Source: Brassica napus (lineage: Eukaryota; Streptophyta; Magnoliopsida; Brassicales; Brassicaceae). Taken from it: 64,000 bases of DNA. A model generated the notes under the pieces. That model worked only from the letters and a program-made list of their open reading frames with translations, was not told where the DNA came from and did not search any database. The stretch is taken from contig NC_063438.1 in assembly GCF_020379485.1 (NCBI RefSeq), forward strand, positions 2,480,001 through 2,544,000, written 5' to 3'. Positions 39,621 to 51,236 of the stretch are shown here, one piece after another. Position numbers and translations under genes: made by a program. Each line of letters opens with the position of its first letter. Position 1 is the stretch's first letter.

Positions 39621-41885
39621 ATGGCGAATCTCAGCTCAGCAATTGACTCAGTGTTCTGGGACCATAACCTCTCTTCACCGCAAACCCTCGAAGGCACAGC
39701 TCGTTCCGTTCCCGGCGAGCCGTTTCCCGTCGACGGTGCACGAGCCAGCCGCTCTCACCGTATTCAGCAGCTCTCTCTTCTCCGCGAAGGCTTCCCTCTC
39801 GGAGTCATCCCTGCTTTTGCTCCTTCTTCCGACAAGAGACTCGGCTCTTTCTCTCTCAACTCTCTCTTGCTCAGTCCTTCCTCTTCCAACTGGTAACAAC
39901 AACAAATCTTTACACCTCTCTTGCTGTTTTAGTGAGAAACAATCACTTTTGTCTTTGGTGTTTTGAGTTAGTAAAATGCTTAAAGGTTTTGACTTTGGAT
40001 ACACAAAAAAACAGCAAAAAAGGCTGTCTTTTTTTTCCTCAGTGTTGTTGATGAGACATAAAGCTTGTTTGTTTGTTTGGTTTTTTCAATTAAATTATGT
40101 ATCTTTAACTCCTTTCCTGCTGTCTTAGTGAGAACAAAACACTTTTGTCTTTAATGTTTTGAGTTAGTAATGCTTAAATGTTTAGACTTTGAATACAACA
40201 ACAGCAAAAGAGGATTTTTTTTTTTGCCAGTGTTGTTGATGAGACATAAACTAGTTCGGTTTGTTTTTTTGTTCACTTAAATTATGTATCTTTAACTCCT
40301 TTCCTGCTGTTTTAGTGAGAAACAATCACTTTTGTCTTTGGTGTTTGGAGTTAGTAATGCTTAAAGGTTTAGACTTTGAATACAAAAACAGCAAAAGAGT
40401 CTGTCTTTTTTTTTCTCAGTGTTGTTAATGAGACATAAAACTAGCTCTGTTTGGTTTTAGTGAGAATAATCAATTTTGTCTTTGGTGTTTTGAGTGAGTA
40501 AAAGCTTAAAGGTTTTGACTTTGAGAACAGAAAACAGCAGTAGAGGTTGTCTTTGTTTCTCAGTGTTGTTGTTGAGACAAGACATGTGACTTAGTTCTGT
40601 ATGGATTGTTTGAAGGTGGGCAGGATTGGTTGGGCAGTTCAAGCCAAAGAAGCTCTTTGCTGATATCAAAACAAGTATCAGCAAGGCAGAGGAGTGGGAT
40701 CTCCAGCTTTTCAAGGATACAACAAAACACATTGTAGACAAATCTCTTTACTCGGTTGGTCTATGGACTCAGATTGCATTAGGCTCTTCTTCCTCTCTCT
40801 TGCTCAGCGCTGAGCGTCTTGGCGATAAAGAAGGGATCAGAAAGAAGCTCATGTTTGTTCATCCGGTACGCATCTATTCTCATTGATGGTTTTGTAATGT
40901 TATAAGCTCTTATGTTTTTTGTTTTTTTTTGAGCAGCTTGAGAAACATGATCTCACTGTGGAAGCAGCTTGGCCAGACCTGTTTCTGGACCATAAAGGAC
41001 GCTTCTGGGATGTTCCCGAGTCGTTAAACTTTGATATCTCATCTCTTGCTCCAGAGACGACCGGGCTTCACTACCGTTTTGCTGTACACAAAAGCAAGGG
41101 CCATCCTCAGCAAGTGAACGCTGCTGAGACTAGTGGCGATGCTCCTCCTGCTTCTTTGTTCCCTGGCTTATGCGCCAAGGCTGCAGTTTCATACAAAGCA
41201 AGCAAAGACTTATGGAGGCCTAAAGAGAAAGATGACAACGCAAAGGAAGAAGAAGAAGATGATGATGATGATGAGTCACCTGTCTTTCTTCCTTACGACA
41301 TACGCCTCAAGGAGCCTCACGCAGCAGTTTCAGGGATAGTAGGTAGCACCTTGGCAGCTTGGATCACAGGCCGAGACACGAAGAGGAGGAGTCCGATAAG
41401 CGCAGATGCGTTTGGTTCTGCTTGTTGTACGTTTCAGAAAGGGAGGTTTAGTAAGCTGTATGGTGATTTAACGAGGGTAGATGCTCGTGTGGACGTTTCC
41501 TCAGCTTCTGCTCTTGCTAAAAGAATCTTCCATGCAATTAAAAGATCTTCAGGGAGTAACAAAACAGATGATGACGCGTCAGGCTCTCCGAGGCTCAGCT
41601 TGATATTCCAGCAACAGGTACTTAAGCTTCTTGTTCCAAAGTAGTGTGATGAATAGAAAGAATCAAATTATGAGACTGTTTTGTATTTTGCAGGTTGCAG
41701 GGCCAATCGTTTTCAAAGTGGACTCACAGTTTGAGGTAGGTGCAGGGAAGTATGGTGCACAGATGGAGGATTTGATTTACAGTTTGAACTACTCGTTGAG
41801 GCTTCTTGAGTCTGGGAAAGTGGTGGCTTGGTACTCACCAAAGAGGAAAGAAGGCATGGTTGAGCTTCGAGTTTTTGAGTTTTAA
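39621..41885 (+). CDS. TGD4-like chloroplast envelope lipid-transfer protein
   Basis: There are four exons, 39621-39892, 40616-40865, 40937-41617 and 41694-41885, coding 464 residues. The N-terminal pattern WDHNLSSPQTLEGTARSVPGEPFPVDGARASR and SNWWAGLVGQFKPKKLFADIK resemble TGD4, the outer-envelope beta-barrel protein that binds phosphatidic acid and works in ER-to-plastid lipid import. This is the paralog group of At2g44640 (from memory) rather than TGD4 itself. The central region has a very acidic insert (KEEEEDDDDDESP). The C-terminal half has amphipathic strands ending SGKVVAWYSPKRKEGMVELRVFEF, plausible for a barrel. There is no transit peptide, consistent with an outer-membrane location. 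Intron 1 is about 720 bp of tandem repeats. The precise role of this paralog is unproven. Confidence 0.85.
39917..40615 (+). repeat. Four-unit ~180-bp tandem repeat filling intron 1 of the TGD4-like gene
   Basis: Units repeat TAGTGAGAAACAATCACTTT, GTCTTTGGTGTTTTGAGTTA, GCTTAAAGGTTTAGACTTTG and CAGTGTTGTTGATGAGACA. About four copies, the last one diverged, cover nearly the full intron. Each unit contains a T-rich tract followed by CAG, a potential cryptic 3' splice site. Confidence 0.88.
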
Positions 41886-42072
41886 AATATTTAGTTTCCT
41901 TATCACTTTGTTGTATCAGAAGATGCCATGTCATGGCACATATTGGTTCAACTAGTTGAAGATACTTTTATTTAAATGATTTCAAATGATTGAAATATTG
42001 TTTGTCACAAAACAAAGTCTGAACACATTAAAAATCTTTCAAGAAAACATTGGACGTTCTCAGACAAGAACT

Positions 42073-43269
42073 CTACTCCACGAGGGCCAACAGGTCGCTC
42101 TCTTTGCAAAAACAATGCCTAGCACCGGTCCCCAAATCGACCTGCACAATAATTGCACTTTAATTCATTGCAGAGGGGTAATTTCACTGTGGAGAAGTGA
42201 TGTAGCGGAAGCTACGATAACACAATGAATCCTATTTAGTCTGAAAATACATAGGATCAAAGTCTTCTTGATTCGTTGAGAACTCTCGAGTTCTAGCCGT
42301 AACAAGTAAATAAAGGGTTTCAAACCTCTCTTTTATAAAAATACCAATATCAATAATTTCCATACAACTCTAGGCATAGACGACTATTTATATGAAAACC
42401 AAATAACCTTAAAACTATTAAAAATCCTTAAGATAATTATAACTAACTAAAATAAACACCAGAACAAATATCTCTCTCCATCAAGAAGGCAAAAAACATA
42501 ACTAACTAACTAACCTCATATGCGCTCACGTCAGAGAACAGAACCTGAGAGAAAGGGAAAGGTGAAACGAATGAAGAAGAACGTTTACAGTACAAAATGG
42601 TTATTGACTTTAAGAGTTGAAGAAAGAATCTAACCTTGTTTCCAGGGCCAACTTGTTGTCCCACCTCAGAGCCAACAGAGACAACCTACAATATGATTAA
42701 AAGCTATAAAAACAGACATGTTAATTAATACGAAAAGTAACATAACACAAAGGAGCAAAGGCTTACTTACCTCTCCGGTTAGGTACCTCTCAAACTTAAC
42801 AGCTGCTTTAGGTAACAACACTCCACCTGAGGTTGTCTGCATTCACAAAGTAACAACATAATAATCTATATAACTGTTGGCAATTGAATTCATAAAGAAG
42901 CTATAAGAGATAGAGACCTGAGCAAGCTCTTCAAGACGAACAAGAACCCTGTCTGCTTGAGGAACAACCTTCAAAAAAAAACGAAATGAATTCAACTTTT
43001 CTGATCAAATTAAAACAGAAAAAAAGACTGTACCTTTGTCGGTTCCCATTTGGTGGAAACAGCTTTGACTCTGAGACAACCTCTTCGGCTTCCTGAAGAC
43101 AAGAAACATGAGGAAACAAACAAATCATTAAAAGGCTGAAGCTTTCCTTAAGTTTCAGATTTGTGTCAAGAGTACCGAGAAGCTTATGGTTAGCTATCGC
43201 AGGAGTGTTGGTTTTAACAGGAAAAGCAAAGAAGGGTTTTGGTAGAGAGACGAAAGTGGAAGTAGCCAT
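42073..43269 (-). CDS. CPN10: Chloroplast 10-kDa co-chaperonin (CPN10)
   Basis: There are seven small exons on the minus strand: 43269-43176, 43092-43034, 42968-42918, 42836-42771, 42685-42635, 42544-42515 and 42141-42073, coding 139 residues. The first ~45 residues are Ser/Thr/Pro-rich with few acids (MATSTFVSLPKPFFAFPVKTNT), a chloroplast transit peptide. The mature part is a single GroES domain: PQADRVLVRLEELAQTTSGGVLLPKAAVKFERYLTGEVVSVG, VGPGNKVLFSDVSAYEVDLG and CFCKESDLLALVE. The mobile loop (TTSGGVLLP) that contacts the chaperonin is intact. It forms or joins the lid of the plastid Cpn60 machine that folds stromal proteins. Likely counterpart of At2g44650 (from memory). The last intron (about 370 bp) is much longer than the others. 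Confidence 0.95.
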
Positions 43270-43499
43270 TTGCTATGCTAGATAAGGTTTCTTTTCTTTT
43301 GCAGAAGCAGCAGCAACTACTCTCTTCTTCCTCTGTTTTGACTTCGGCTTAGAGAGGTTTCTCGTTGGTTCTTATGCTTTTGAGTTGGGCCAATGTTACG
43401 GCCCATTAGCTGTTTTCAACTATTCCATTTGAGCTTAGCTAATAAGATCCATTTCAGAAAGATCTCATAATCTTTTTACACTAACAATGATATACACAT

Positions 43500-43773
43500 T
43501 CAGTGTTATAAAATCCGTATAGACTCTAAAATTAGACTAAAATTTTAAAATATATATTTTCTAAATCGGGTTTAATATCTAATCAATAATCCCTGTCTAG
43601 CTAAAACCAATTTAAAAATTTATAATAATAATATTATACGCCACACAAGTATTATTATAAAATTAGATAATATATAACATCAATTTTATTAATTTATTGA
43701 TATATTTTATTGCATAATCTAAAATATATCAATATTAAACAAAACCCGCACGGTCGTGCAGGTCGAGATCTAG
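43500..43773 (+). mobile_element. Helitron 3' end remnant
   Basis: CAAAACCCGCACGGTCGTGCAG (43739-43760) contains a degenerate GC hairpin and is followed by GTCGAGATCTAG|T, a typical crucifer Helitron terminus. AT-rich sequence extends upstream, but I could not fix a 5' end; the start given is approximate. Confidence 0.6.
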
Positions 43774-45174
43774 TACAAACTTAAATGAGCAAGAAAACAT
43801 TAGAATATATTTAAACAAGAAAAATAATATATAATAAGTTAATACAAAAATTAAATTAATGCAAAAAAATTGTATGATATTGCTGTTTAATCGATTGCTT
43901 ATTTGACTTTTATGTATTTTAGTTTCGCTATAACTATTACTTCGAATTGGGTTTGGTTTAAATTTTAGATATAAGTATTTTCTCTAGTACATAATACAAA
44001 GTTGATAACTATTTTGCATAATTATTAAAATATAAATATTAAGTGAAATTTATATGGGAAAATGATTTTTTAGTTCTAAGATTATAATAAAATGATTTGT
44101 TACTTTTATTTTCTACAGAATCAAAACATTAAACAAACTCCGACCCATATCTAGTATGGGATAAATCTAAAGGTTTACATATTGTATCCACATAATTATA
44201 GAAATTTTATGTCAAAATAAAAAAAAAGAATATTCACAAAAAAAACTTTTATCTTTTTACGTCTAGGATTAGTCTTGTTCATCAAGCAATTCATTCGATA
44301 TAATAAAGCAATACCTCTTTAACATACGCAGAAAAGGGGAAAAAAAAACTTCAAGCATCTCTTTAGATCTTTTATTTAGAAGTACGTGTTTCAATATATG
44401 TTATTTAAGTTGCACGGATGAATGATTTCACTTATCAAAAGTTTGTAGGTTTCTCATGATACCAACATTCGAACTTCTATGAGATCATGCCGTATAGCTT
44501 CTCTTAATACACTCTGATGAGTTCGTTTTCTTCTTCCTTTTGCTAATTGTCAGAAACAGTATAAAGGCGATGCGTGGGAAGAGAAGAGAGAGCTCGGTGG
44601 CTTGACGATATTCGCAAATCGCCTTGCCTCTCTCACAAGAGCTACTAGTCCCTCCTCGAAGAGGAACAGATTGTACCAGTCACGTAAAGGGGACCGTGGC
44701 GACTACTTTTCCATTGGTGTTGAGGAAATTGGCTCTGCTCGCCGTTCGAGTGACTTTTATCCTAACTACATTTCTTGGGTGTTTCCTCCTCACAGCAACA
44801 TGAATTTGTGACTTCACTCTTTATGTATTTTACTATTTTTTATTATTATTTTTTAAGTTGTGCTATTATATACAGTTTTATGTTTTATGAAAATTTACAT
44901 CTAATGGTTATACATTTTTTGAAGCATTTATGTAGATTTTTTCTACCAATCTGGATAATTGTATAATAATTTTGCTGAGACTCAAAGTTCAAACTTGCTA
45001 GGTAAATTCATTAATGAAACATCTAAACAAATCACTAGATTAGGGATATGCTTTCACATATTTAAGGATTATGAAATAAAACAAAATCACAAGTTCATGA
45101 TGAGAACAATACAGAAAACTACATGATTAAACATAGTATTAGAATCAAACTCCTCAAGTAACCAAAAATCTAAG
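43774..45174. other. AT-rich intergenic DNA with an unidentified open frame
   Basis: Most of this is AT-rich. At about 44560-44811 there is a gene-like patch with balanced composition. Its open frame at 44602-44811 (NRLASLTRATSPSSKRNRLYQSRKGDRGDYFSIGVEEIGSARRSSDFYPN) lacks a good start and extends upstream only after a stop. It may be a decayed gene or transposon fragment. I do not recognise it. Confidence 0.4.
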
Positions 45175-47224
45175 TCATGTCAGGATCTTAAGAAGCTGCC
45201 AAATCCAAGAGTACATGATACCAACGGCACAGTAGGTCGAGATCAACATCAAAGGCATAAATGCATATCTGTCACCTAGAAAATAAGGATGCAAGAACTG
45301 AGACACTATCTCTACTAGAACCAAACCTATCAGGTAACCCTTCTCAATACATCCAATCTCAAACTTGCTCTTGCTTTCACCACCCTCCTTCTCCTTCAAC
45401 GCCTTCTCGTCAGAGTATAGAGCCGTAAAGCCTAGCCACATTACCATGGAGTGCAACAACAGCAACAGAACTTTGATTGGATACTCCTGCGGCTCATATA
45501 AGAGTGGAAAGAGCGAGTAGCAATACACTGCATGAGATTATAGAGAGATCATATCAATACATGGAACGAGTGGTGGTTAGCGCATCTCCAAGGGAACTCT
45601 ATTTTTTCCTCTATAATTTACACTAAAATAGAGTAACTCTATTATAGAGTTAGATTTGCTCTAATGGTTCACTCTGTAATAGAGTTACTCTATAATATAG
45701 TGAAATATAGAGTAATCTTATTTTTTTACTCCAAATATAGAGTGAAAAAACAAGAATACTCTATATTTCACTCTATTATAGAGTGAACCATTGGAGCAAT
45801 TACTCTATTTTAGAGTGAAATATAGAGAAAATTATAGAGTACCATTGGAGATGGTCTTAGAACAAAAAAAACGTTATTATACCTATGGAAACCAAGAAGT
45901 AGTGTTTAGCATCTTCTAAACTCTGCACTGCAACAATTGCTAGTGGGATAGTGAAGTGAAGCGACGCTTTCTCATGTACATGCCATCCAAACAAAAACCC
46001 GCATGTATATGCATAAGCAATCCACCTACCCACAAGCCCGGGTTGCGGTTTCTTCCAAGCTTTGATCAGACACGGAGTAATGGCAAGTAACACCATCACA
46101 AACGTTGTCAATGGAGTGATCTGAGGGAGAACAGCAAACGGTGAAGAGTCCCCAACTAAACCTCCAGTGAAAGAAGCCGAAGGAACCTGAACGTCGAACC
46201 CGAGCTTCCGCAGCGTAAAGGCAAGACCTTTATCGAGTATTATATAGAAAACCCAAAAGTTAGGTGCCCAGTAAGCATGACACAACCCTCTCCCAAAAGG
46301 AAACATTCTACTTATCACTTGCTGTATCTGCAACACAACAACAACACTACACACCATAAGTTTGACTCAATATACAAAAAAGGCATTGACTTTCACTGCA
46401 AACCGGACAAATAACTCATGAAACTGACAAGTAACAGCGGTTTCTAAGACAGTATTCAATGTAATAAGACAGCAAGGCTTAAAAACTAAAACTTTCTTAC
46501 TACTAACCTGTCCATTGTATATAAACGGTCCAAAAGCTGCGGCGAAAACCGCCACAACAACCGAACCAAGAGCCACAAGCCGTCGCAAACCGGTAGCTAA
46601 ACCGGCCCAGCAGTAATGCCTAAGGAGATAAACGAAGTAAACCGGAGCAGCGACAGCGAACAAATGCTTGAAACACAACACAACAGCGAAGAGAAACCCA
46701 CCAATCAGATCTCTCCCATCTTGCAGAAACGAAACCGACAGCAACAACCAACCAAGCAAGAACCCATTGTACTGAAAATGAACGTGATCAACCATCAACA
46801 GCCCCGGAGACCAAACCACCAGAACACAGATCAGGTTCCGCTTCAAAGTCTCAACCTTTCGAGTCAATCTGTAAACACCGAGGAGGAGAGAGAGATCGGA
46901 GAAGATAACGGTGATGCGCTGGAAGTAGACGACGGAGTCTGCGCTGTAATCGAGACCTTTGTGAAGATCCACGATCTTGGGATCGAGGAGACGAGCGAAG
47001 AAGGAGAGGAAGCGCTCGAAGTAGGCGAAGAAAGGAGGGTAGTCGAGCGTCCATTGGCTGGTCTCGTCGAAGTACCATTCGGAGAGAGGGAGAGAGTGTG
47101 TGATCGCGAGCCAGTTGCGGTGGACCTCGAAGTCGGTGCTTCTGTACGACGGGATTAGGAGGAGCTTCACTGCGGTCGCTGCGGCGAAGAACCAGAGGAG
47201 GAGGTGTCGCCGGTCGCCGTCCAT
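45175..47224 (-). CDS. ALG8: ALG8-type dolichyl-P-glucose:oligosaccharide glucosyltransferase
   Basis: There are three exons on the minus strand: 47224-46508, 46327-45883 and 45527-45175, coding 504 residues. It is a multi-span membrane protein of the ALG6/ALG8 (GT57) family. The first lumenal loop shows STDFEVHRNWLAITHSLPLSEWYFDETSQWTLDYPPFFAYFERFLS, the family hallmark with acidic residues near the active site. RGLCHAYWAPNFW and GWHVHEKASLHFTIPLA are also diagnostic. ALG8 adds the second glucose to the lipid-linked N-glycan precursor in the ER lumen. Likely counterpart of At2g44660 (from memory). The start at 47224 (MDGDRRHLLLW) precedes the first membrane helix. Intron 2 carries a Tourist-type MITE. 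Confidence 0.95.
45580..45856. mobile_element. Tourist-like MITE (PIF/Harbinger) in ALG8 intron 2
   Basis: The ends GCGCATCTCCAA and TTGGAGATGGTC are inverted repeats flanked by TTA on both sides (45577-45579 and 45857-45859). The whole element folds back on itself through repeated ACTCTATTATAGAGT-type motifs. At 277 bp it is non-coding. This family is very common in Brassica. Confidence 0.85.
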
Positions 47225-47257
47225 CTCGGCTCCGATTTGACTGTAAACGTGTGTTGC

Positions 47258-47470
47258 AAAATCTATTAATGGGCCGAGGAAAAGCCCATGATGAAAGCTA
47301 GCGTGACGGAGTTTTACGTGGAGTTGTGTATATGGCGTTACTTGGTTGGTTGATAACATATGACATGGCACTATGTTAAACTAGACTTTCTGAGGTTGAT
47401 CTACGTACGGCTGAGATTATTTACGACAGATAATCAACGGCTGTGATCATCAGTGCTGTTAAATCAAATC
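47258..47470. repeat. ALG8 upstream segment, duplicated at 47935-48075
   Basis: ATTAATGGGCCGAGGAAAAG, then GTGACGGAGTTTTACGTGG, GGCGTTAC and TTACGACAGATAATCAACGG are echoed at 47935-48075 by ATTGGGCCAATGAAAAGCCC, ATCGACGGAGTGTTACACATG, GGCATTACATAATTG and TTACGATGACAAAACAAAGG. Both copies hold a GGGCC/AGCCCA pair. The ~450-bp interval between them is a repeat-like block rich in TTTTCGGTT and its complement. Confidence 0.7.
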
Positions 47471-47479
47471 CTAAACCGT

Positions 47480-47925
47480 AGACTTAGCCCTGCGATTTCG
47501 GATACTTCTGTTTATTCGGATCGGGTATTTTCGGTTTTGGTTTATTAGGTTCAGCCACAGTTATACCAAAGTGAACTGAATAAATTGGTGCCGTTCAGTT
47601 TTTGGTTAGTTTTGGTTTTTAAGCTGATATTTTCGGTTAATTTTTAGTATAATTTTCTAAAGTAGTTAGATATTTCCGGTTAAATTTGGTTATTTCTGTT
47701 AAATTCGTTTATTTTTCGGTTATTTCTGTAAATCCAGTTTCAGTTTTTCAGGTATTTATGTTTTTTATATATTTTTAGAAAAATATTAAAAAGGAATCTA
47801 ACCCAACCGAAATCTAAACAAAGTTTCAAAATCCTGCAGAACTAAACCGAAATCAAGACCATGACCAAATTGAAAACCGAAAATTTGGTTCCGTTCGGAA
47901 AAAAAAAACGGAGGACTACGTAGAC
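47480..47925. mobile_element. TTCGGTT-rich repeat block
   Basis: The left half has many TTTTCGGTT/TTTGGTT strings and the right half (47805-47905) their complements AACCGAAA/AACTAAACCG, giving an overall inverted character. Such blocks occur widely in crucifer non-autonomous transposons. The termini are not resolved. Confidence 0.45.
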
Positions 47926-48075
47926 TGTTATTCAATTACTATTGGGCCAATGAAAAGCCCATTATCAAAGGTATCGACGGAGTGTTACACATGGCATTAC
48001 ATAATTGATGCCGAAATTGACCTACAGCCGAGAGCATTTACGATGACAAAACAAAGGCTGTACCTGTATCCAATA

Positions 48076-49765
48076 ATTCTAGTATTAGATTAAATATTAA
48101 CCGTAGAATTAAAACCGATATAATTTAATTCCCATGCAACCTTAAGGCCTTTGCTTAACCGCCACGTATCACATACTCCCAGCTTAGCTGGCGCACGAAC
48201 GAGGTTCACCACACGTGTCAATGGCAGGTGGGTGTGCAGTGAAAAATGGAAAAAAGTAGGAAAAACGGGGTACAAGGGCAGCTGTCATGGGCCCGAGAGA
48301 CAAGAGCGTCGATTATTGGGCCTAAGAGAGGTGATGGTGGGGTCCCATTAATAATTAAAGGCCTTTTAAAAATGGTTTTGTGTAGTCAGCTCCTCGTTTT
48401 TGATATTCCCAAACTTCTGTGGGACCTATTTCCCCACTCGAACGCCTTGTTGCAATGACGACATATGACAAGTTGTGTGGTCCTGGCAACTTTCTCTTTT
48501 GGACTTTTATTATAATTCATTACAAAAGAAAATTATTTGTGTATCAATATACTTATTTTTTGTTTTGTGAATATATTGGTTTCCAAGTTCGTATGTGAAT
48601 CATTGCTTACTCAGAAACATTGAGTGCTTGACGTGGTGGTCTTTGTTTAAACATATAATTAAAAGAAAACTAGTAGTGTGTTTCTTACCACGATTGATTT
48701 CAAAAGACAAGGTCTGCTGGTGTCTGCTAAATTTCAACTAGGAAAGATTATAATATGAACAAAAACGTATATATAGTACTAGCTCAAACTCAGTTTTGAT
48801 ATTTTTTTTAGAGAATTCCGCATAAATGACACGTATAAGTACGCAATAAAAAATTCTACAATGTATAAGTGAATTAAATACTTATTTAGAAAAAGAACTT
48901 CCTGCAGTAATTTCTTTGGATGCTTTTACCTTGAGTTTAACACGTGTATCCTGAGTTTTGTCTCATCACAACATAAAACAATTAATTAGTAATATAAAAA
49001 AACGTTACTGTCCATAGAGGAATTAATGAAATATTTTACAAGTACAATAAGTACACCAAGTAAACAAATGAGAGGCGATTATAAATTTTCACACAAGGAA
49101 CGAAACATTGTCCAAGGGAAATGAATCCTAAGAAAGTAGAAAGTACACACTAGAACAATTTTAAAAAAAAAGCAGTAATATAAAAATTTATAACGTAGAA
49201 ACTTTCATTTAATGTTAACTATTTATATTTAAGGAAAAGTCCATCAATCATGCGTTATGCATGTTATTGTGGCCAACGAATCTTACAAATGTTTACTTGT
49301 AATTTATTGTATAGACTTTTGTGTGCCTCATAAAATTAAAAAAAAATTAAATAAAAATAAGTAACTAGTACGGACAAAGAGAGTTTGGTTCATTGTATCT
49401 TACAACTTTATGGATGAATTCTCCCGGTAAAATTAGCAGAAACAGAATCTAGTACTTCGATTTACCAGACACACAAAAAAACATTATTAATAAAATAAAA
49501 GTAATGAACTAGCATTGAACTTTTAACGTATAGTTATTTCGAGACTGAAAGAAGGGTGTAGATGTATTGTAGACCACAGTAACGATAGTGGTCCGTAACA
49601 CAGGTGATTAGTTCAAGTCAAGCAGAAAGTCCCAAGCTTGCCTTTATATACGTACACCAAATCAATCAGCTTCCACCTCCTCCTCTCTCATTCTTCTTCC
49701 TCTCTTAGCTGAATCTCGAATCTGGTTCAAGAATCTCGTCTTTTTTTTAGAGATTGGTATAAGCA
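48076..49765. other. Upstream region of the FLZ gene
   Basis: No gene is seen. A G-box (CACGTG, 48212-48217) lies in a balanced-composition patch at 48150-48470, where short incidental frames occur. A TATA box (TATATA, 49645-49650) lies about 115 bp before the FLZ start, followed by a CT-rich leader. The rest is AT-rich. Confidence 0.5.
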
Positions 49766-50145
49766 ATGGCTTCTTATTACGCTGGAGTTTTTGGTAGTGA
49801 AGAGCCACACTTTTTGGAGTCTTGCTCTCTTTGCCGTAAACACCTTGGTCGTAACTCAGACATCTTCATGTACAGGTACTTAATTAACACCGATCAAAAG
49901 TCATTGCCTTTTTTATATAAAATGATTAAATTAAAAATGCTTTTATTGAGATGTTTCTTGATTTGTTTTTTTCTTACAGAGGAGACAAGGCGTTTTGTAG
50001 CAACGAGTGCAGAGAAGAACAGATTGAGTCTGATGAAGCCAAGGAGAAAAGCTGGAAACTCTCTGCTAGATCTCTCCGTAAAAAATCTTCCGAAGCTGCT
50101 AAAGATTGCAAAACCGTTCGGACAGGAACTCTCGTGGTGGCTTAG
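49766..50145 (+). CDS. FLZ-type (DUF581) zinc-finger protein
   Basis: There are two exons, 49766-49875 and 49980-50145, coding 91 residues. Nearly the whole protein is the FLZ domain: [45 protein letters not shown], with the C-x2-C and C-x3-C zinc ligands and the FCS motif. FLZ proteins are plant-specific adaptors that bind the SnRK1 energy-sensing kinase complex. The intron interrupts the zinc finger after Tyr36, a position typical for the family. The C-terminus is short and basic ([27 protein letters not shown]). Likely counterpart of At2g44670 (from memory). It is shorter than most members, which carry an N-terminal extension. Confidence 0.93.
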
Positions 50146-50361
50146 TTGAGAACTTTTTATTACATAAGCGAATAGCTTTTTTTTTATATACCCTATTTTG
50201 GTCAAAAAAGCTATAATATACCCTTCTTAAGAATAACCTGCGAGGTTTTGCTATGTATCTGGATCAGAGATGAATATGGGATCTGAGAAACTGTAAAGAT
50301 CTGGTTCTATGTAAAATGAACCTGGAGCTTGGGAGAGTGTTGATGGTTTTTGTTCATTGGA

Positions 50362-50375
50362 GGGGGGGGGGGGGG
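50362..50375. repeat. 14-bp poly-G tract
   Basis: An uninterrupted G run about 215 bp downstream of the FLZ stop codon, probably in or just after its 3'UTR. Confidence 0.85.
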
Positions 50376-51236
50376 ATTTAATTTTTTTTTGAAAATAAAA
50401 CAGAGCATACTATATATATGTTCTAAATTCAATTTCTTTATCTTCCTCATCTTATGTTTTAATTCAACCAGAGCATACTATGTTCTTACTAATTATCGTA
50501 TCTGCATCAAGTTCATCCACTGTATATTGATCCGCAAACAATTACAATTACAATTACAGTTTCTTTTTAATGCATTTTTCCGACACTAACTAATAACTCC
50601 GACAGTTCGGTTACACGTGGAAAAAGGATACAGCTATGTTTGGGCCTTAATGGGCTATAAATAAGCCCATTTTGGATTTTCTATTATCTTTACTAGCATC
50701 GAAACAAATGGAAAGATAGGCTGATTCATAATGTCTGGGCCATTTAAGAGCCTAAATAGACTGAACACATTGTTGAGTTCTTGCCTCTTTTGTTGATGTT
50801 CATACTGTCCATGATTCGAGAATCAAATTATTAAAACTGTCCATGATTCATGAGGTATTATATAGAGGAGACTAAAGTAAACACCACTTTGTAACAAAAC
50901 GAGACCCATGCCAATGTCTATTAGAATAAAAGAGTCGAATATTAGTGATGCAACTTAGTTGCGTACGACACAAGAAACAATAAGGACAAATCTCATTTTA
51001 CCTCAGCAATTATATTATACACAACTAACTCTGTTAAGCAAAATCAAAAACCATATCTGTAAATGATTTAAATGAATCCCCACGGGTGCCAATGACAGAT
51101 TCTCTATAGATCAGTTTCATCCAAGATTACATACAGAGAACTCAACTTCTCAAGACCTTTTAGTCATTAGAGCACTTTTCATCCTCCGACCACGATACAG
51201 TATGATCATCCGTGACCATCAAGAAGAAGGGCTTCA
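50376..51236. other. Intergenic DNA between convergent genes
   Basis: No gene is seen. A compact motif patch at 50640-50685 (TTGGGCCTTAATGGGC, TATAAATAAGCCCA) looks like a promoter, but no coding frame follows on either strand. It could be a relic of a lost gene. The end nearest 51236 is the 3'UTR of the casein kinase 2 beta gene. Confidence 0.5.

Noticed and set aside
46616..47158. 180-codon plus-strand frame
   Set aside because: It is the antisense shadow of ALG8 exon 1; the product is compositionally odd and has no family pattern.
49894..50205. 103-codon minus-strand frame over the FLZ gene
   Set aside because: Antisense shadow of FLZ exon 2 and its intron.
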